In this document: positions 7,351-9,895 of the stretch, piece by piece
Position numbering within the stretch: the first letter of the stretch is position 1
How the letters are laid out: each line of letters starts with the position of its first letter
NCBI GenBank assembly: GCA_050014415.1
Contig: JBEKDJ010000163.1
Span: 1-9,895, forward strand
Reading direction: 5' to 3'
Source of the DNA: JBEKDJ01 sp050014415
GTDB taxonomy: Bacteria > Desulfobacterota > BSN033 > UBA1163
DNA: 9,895 nucleotides
Position numbers and translations under genes: made by a program
The notes under the pieces: model-generated
Database searches by the model: none
Told to the model about the DNA's origin: nothing
What the model saw: only the letters and a program-made list of their open reading frames with translations

Positions 7351-9201
7351 TTATTCAATGGCATCAAATTTACACGCCTGGATACACGACCGACAGCGAA
7401 TGCACTTCTCTATATTAATAACAGCCGGTGTCTTTTTCTCCCACGTGATGGCCTCCATCGGACACGCCTTCTTACAGAGGCCGCACATCTTACACTTTTC
7501 CTGATCAACTCGAAATTTTATAAGATTCGTACAGACCAGAGCAGGGCATCGCTTCTCCTGAATGTGGGCCTCATATTCATTTCGAAAGTAGCGGATCGTG
7601 GAGAGCACGGGATTTGGAGCTGTTTTTCCCAAACCGCAGTGGGAAGTATCTTTGATATGTTGGCCCAAACGTTCCAGAAGCTCAATGTCCTCCATCGCTC
7701 CCTGCCCGATCGTGATGCGATTCAGAATGTTAAGCATCACTTTCATTCCCACTCGGCAGGGAACGCATTTGCCACAAGATTCATCGACAGAAAAGTCAGT
7801 GAAGAATCGAGCAGTATCTACCATGCAGGTTGAATCGTTCATGACGACGAGACCACCCGAGCCCATCATTGCTCCTGCTTCATCGAGGGAGTCGAAATCG
7901 ACCTCAATATCCAAGAGGGGATCCGGGAGACAGGCTCCGGAAGGTCCACCGATCTGGATCGCCTTAAACTTCCTTTTATCAGAAATTCCTCCACCTATGT
8001 CGAAAACGATCTTTCGAAGTGTGGTTCCCATAGGGACCTCGATCAGTCCGACATTTTGGACGGTACCAGTGAGGGCGAAGACCTTCGTCCCCTTTGATCC
8101 CTTTGTTCCCAGAGAGGCGAACCACTGTCCACCGTTCAGGAGGACCAATGGGACATTGGCAAAGGTCTCCACGTTGTTGAGAACGGTGGGTTGTCCCCAC
8201 AGGCCTGCCTCTGTTGAGCGCGGAGGTTTGATTCGAGGCATTCCTCTCTTCCCTTCCAAGGAATACATCAGTGCGGTGGATTCTCCACAGACAAAAGCAC
8301 CTGCACCCGGATAGATACTAATATCAAAATTGAAATCGGAGCCTAAGATACCCTTTCCCAGCAATCCGTAGTTTTTCGCCTGTTCAATAGCAATATCGAG
8401 CCGATGAATCGCCAAAGGATACTCGGCTCTCACATAAATATACCCCTGGTGTGCATCAATGGCATAACCACAGATGATCATCCCTTCTAAAACCGAATGG
8501 GGATCTGCCTCCAAGACGGAGCGGTCCATAAAGGCACCCGGGTCTCCTTCGTCTCCATTACAGATGACATATTTGGGGAAAGTATCGTAACGGCGTCCCT
8601 CTTCCCATTTTTGACCCGTTGGAAAACCAGCTCCCCCCCGGCCTCTCAAGCCAGAGACCTTTACTTCTTGAATCACTTCTTCGGGTTTCATGGAAGAAAG
8701 GACCTTAGAGAGTGCTGCATATCCATTCTTGCCGATATACTCATTAATATCTTCTGCATCAATCGTGCTTCGATTCCTGAGGGCCCTTAGGGTCTGATGC
8801 TGGAAAAACGGGATGTCTTTCATCAAGGGAATCTTTTGCTTATTCGTTGGATCCATGCACAAAAACTTTTCGACTGGTTTTCCTTTAGAAAAGTGTTCCT
8901 CTAATAGATAAGGGATCTCATCCGGTGTCAGTTTTTTATAAAAGATCCCCTCAGGTTGAACCACCATAATTGGGCCTTCTGCACAGAAGCCATTGCATCC
9001 TGTGATCACGACTTCCACTTTCTCTGAAAGACCGCGACCTTTCAGTTCTGCTTCAAGCCGATCCCTTACCTTCAGGGAGTTACAGGAGACGCATCCTGTT
9101 CCAGCACATACCATCAATCGGCATTCCCCCTCCTTTGGCGTCATGGTGGCGAGGGTTTGTTCCTTAATCTCTTTTAAGCCTTCGATTGTTAACCTATTCA
9201 T
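7351..9201 (-). CDS. nuoF: NuoF-like NADH-binding FMN/iron-sulfur subunit with extra ferredoxin domains
   Basis: 616-residue NADH-oxidising (or NAD-reducing) flavoprotein of the NuoF/HydB/HndC type. Domains: an N-terminal thioredoxin-like [2Fe-2S] domain (C32, C37, with C69 and C73); the Rossmann-like NADH/FMN domain with GLRGRGGAGFPTG at 184-196, GDEGDPGAF at 216-224 and GAGAFVCGESTAL at 299-311; an SLBB-type region around 380-450; the NuoF [4Fe-4S] site C476, C479, C482 and C522; and a C-terminal two-cluster ferredoxin (C570, 573, 576, 580 and C600, 603, 606, 610). A NuoF with both extra ends is typical of soluble bifurcating hydrogenases and Bam-type complexes, not of membrane complex I. 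The frame is open for 38 codons further, into the NuoE-like gene, but the ATG at 9201 is preferred: it follows AGGGAG, lies 8 bases after the NuoE-like stop, and the domain starts shortly after it. The true electron acceptor is unknown, but the NADH/FMN role is well supported. Confidence 0.95.
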   Translation of the reverse strand: MNRLTIEGLKEIKEQTLATMTPKEGECRLMVCAGTGCVSCNSLKVRDRLEAELKGRGLSEKVEVVITGCNGFCAEGPIMVVQPEGIFYKKLTPDEIPYLLEEHFSKGKPVEKFLCMDPTNKQKIPLMKDIPFFQHQTLRALRNRSTIDAEDINEYIGKNGYAALSKVLSSMKPEEVIQEVKVSGLRGRGGAGFPTGQKWEEGRRYDTFPKYVICNGDEGDPGAFMDRSVLEADPHSVLEGMIICGYAIDAHQGYIYVRAEYPLAIHRLDIAIEQAKNYGLLGKGILGSDFNFDISIYPGAGAFVCGESTALMYSLEGKRGMPRIKPPRSTEAGLWGQPTVLNNVETFANVPLVLLNGGQWFASLGTKGSKGTKVFALTGTVQNVGLIEVPMGTTLRKIVFDIGGGISDKRKFKAIQIGGPSGACLPDPLLDIEVDFDSLDEAGAMMGSGGLVVMNDSTCMVDTARFFTDFSVDESCGKCVPCRVGMKVMLNILNRITIGQGAMEDIELLERLGQHIKDTSHCGLGKTAPNPVLSTIRYFRNEYEAHIQEKRCPALVCTNLIKFRVDQEKCKMCGLCKKACPMEAITWEKKTPAVINIEKCIRCRSCIQACKFDAIE

Positions 9202-9204
9202 CGG

Positions 9205-9210
9205 CTCCCT
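9205..9210 (-). promoter_or_regulatory. Ribosome binding site of the NuoF-like gene
   Basis: AGGGAG on the coding strand ends 3 bases before the ATG at 9201 and touches the stop codon of the preceding gene. It decides the start against the longer open frame that runs into the NuoE-like gene. The close arrangement suggests coupled translation. Confidence 0.55.
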
Positions 9211-9689
9211 TATGCATAGGACTTCACAACCTCGATAGCCCTTCCTGGATCCAACAAACCATGGGTGTCGTGACCTACCACCATCGCCGGAGCTAAACCA
9301 CAAGCCCCAAGGCATCGCACAGCTTCCAGAGAGTATTTTCGATCTCGTGTGATCCCTCCAACTTCCACATCGAGTACCCTCTGGAGATTTCCCAATATCT
9401 CTTTTGAACCTCTCACATAGCAGGCCGTTCCCATACAGACACGAATGATATGCTTGCCTCTTGGAACCGTTGTAAAAAAGGCATAGAAAGAGATGACACC
9501 GAAAACTTGTGAAGAAGAAAGATGAAGACCTTCTGCAATGCGATGCTGGACCTGTTTAGGCAGGTATCCACAGATATCCTGAGTCTCTTTCAACACAGGG
9601 ATGAGGGCCCCGTGTCTTCCTCTATATTTTGCGATCACTTGGTCAATCTTTTCCCATTCTTCTTTGGCAATCGGTTCGACTAATCTCAC
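9210..9689 (-). CDS. nuoE: NuoE-like thioredoxin-fold [2Fe-2S] subunit
   Basis: 159-residue NuoE/HndA-type protein. Its thioredoxin-like [2Fe-2S] domain has the four expected cysteines C85, C90, C126 and C130 (C-x4-C and C-x3-C, with LGACGLAPAM after the third). It also has the conserved FYAFFTTVPRGKH segment (68-80) and a helical N-terminal part. The length matches the usual 150-170 residues of the family. It is expected to bind the NuoF-like subunit, where its cluster sits beside the FMN as a side or relay cluster. It starts with GTG: the GTG overlaps the TGA of the upstream CCG gene in the four bases GTGA, and GGAGG lies 7 bases upstream, so translational coupling is likely. It ends 8 bases before the NuoF-like gene. 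Assignment to the family is firm; whether it belongs to a Bam-like, Flox-like or other soluble complex is not decided by the sequence. Confidence 0.95.
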   Translation of the reverse strand: MRLVEPIAKEEWEKIDQVIAKYRGRHGALIPVLKETQDICGYLPKQVQHRIAEGLHLSSSQVFGVISFYAFFTTVPRGKHIIRVCMGTACYVRGSKEILGNLQRVLDVEVGGITRDRKYSLEAVRCLGACGLAPAMVVGHDTHGLLDPGRAIEVVKSYA

Positions 9690-9895
9690 TCCATCGCCTC
9701 CACGAGTAACTCCGTCAAATCCATCACCTTGATTTTTTCTTCAAAGCCAGATGTCTTCGCAGCATCCTCCAACGTCAAAACACATAAGGGGCATGCCGTT
9801 ACCAAGATCTCCGCTCCCAATTCTACGGCGTCTCTTACTCGGATCTCAGCAAGACGCTGGCCGGTATCTGTCGAAGACTCTACCCACATCCTTCC
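9686..9895 (-). CDS. CCG-domain (HdrD/HdrB-like) Fe-S oxidoreductase, C-terminal fragment
   Basis: Only the last 69 residues are in the window; the frame is open to the edge (Gly-Arg precede the first Met), so that Met is internal. GRMWVE followed about 30 residues later by VTACPLC and then a TLED segment is the tail of a cysteine-rich CCG domain, as found in HdrB, HdrD, GlpC and BamD-like proteins. The final C-x2-C (CPLC, residues 35 and 38 of the visible part) is seen; the CCG itself should lie just outside the window. In HdrB two such domains bind noncubane [4Fe-4S] clusters that act on disulfides; HdrD-like fusions add a ferredoxin part. Which type this is cannot be told from the tail. 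Its TGA overlaps the GTG of the NuoE-like gene, so it clearly belongs to the same operon. The ending LTELLVEAM is usual for the family. Confidence 0.8.
   Translation of the reverse strand, partial: GRMWVESSTDTGQRLAEIRVRDAVELGAEILVTACPLCVLTLEDAAKTSGFEEKIKVMDLTELLVEAME
9697..9701 (-). promoter_or_regulatory. Ribosome binding site supporting the GTG start of the NuoE-like gene
   Basis: GGAGG on the coding strand is spaced 7 bases from the GTG at 9689-9687. It lies inside the 3' end of the preceding CCG-domain gene. It supports the GTG start, since no ATG lies at the right distance. Confidence 0.6.

Noticed and set aside
9202..9315. Longer start for the NuoF-like gene (ATG at 9315)
   Set aside because: The extra 38 codons overlap the conserved C-terminal part of the NuoE-like gene and lack a ribosome site; the ATG at 9201 has AGGGAG upstream.
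292..9895. CRISPR array, tRNA, rRNA or insertion sequence
   Set aside because: No regularly spaced repeats, RNA signatures or transposase motifs were found; the repeats are confined to short gene gaps.

Overview
The window is almost entirely one minus-strand operon-like block of iron-sulfur and flavin redox genes. In transcription order (right to left) it holds: the C-terminal tail of a CCG-domain (HdrD/HdrB-like) Fe-S protein cut by the window edge, a NuoE-like [2Fe-2S] protein, a NuoF-like NADH/FMN subunit, a large NuoG/formate-dehydrogenase-like subunit, and two different HdrA-like flavoproteins. The gene content (soluble heterodisulfide-reductase parts joined to an NADH-oxidising NuoEFG module, with no O2-linked genes) points to a strict anaerobe. 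Intermediate GC content and AT-rich intergenic inverted repeats would fit a syntrophic or sulfate-reducing member of the Desulfobacterota (deltaproteobacteria), but the taxonomy is inference from gene content only.

Layout. 1-102 is the probable 3' end of a plus-strand gene of unknown function that converges on the operon. 103-291 is an AT-rich convergent spacer. 292-2226 is HdrA copy 2, a full-length-type HdrA with N-terminal domain and C-terminal ferredoxin. 2339-4597 is HdrA copy 1, which lacks both of those ends but carries a GltD/NfnB-like flavin module inserted into its ferredoxin domain. 4697-7264 is the NuoG/FdhA-like subunit, 7351-9201 the NuoF-like subunit, 9210-9689 the NuoE-like subunit, and 9686-9895 the CCG-domain fragment. 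The first three genes are tightly packed (4-base GTGA overlap, then an 8-base gap). The last three junctions are about 86, 99 and 112 bases long and all contain AT-rich inverted or dispersed repeats.

How the parts could work together (inference). NuoF would exchange electrons with NADH through FMN and pass them through the NuoE, NuoF and NuoG clusters to the HdrA flavoproteins. HdrA FAD is the known electron-bifurcating site in HdrABC-type complexes. The CCG protein would supply the noncubane-type cluster site or an electron exit. The set recalls the D/E/G/H/I subunits of the class II benzoyl-CoA reductase (Bam) complex and HdrABC-Flox complexes, but the catalytic BamB/BamC genes, MvhD and HdrC are not in the window. 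By motif count the five complete proteins could carry about 19 Fe-S clusters. The most unusual points are the HdrA copy 1 fusion, whose GltD-like insert has lost its NAD(P)H-binding subdomain; the complementary truncation and cysteine pattern of the two HdrA copies; and a NuoG/FdhA-like protein with alanine where formate dehydrogenases carry their Sec/Cys metal ligand.
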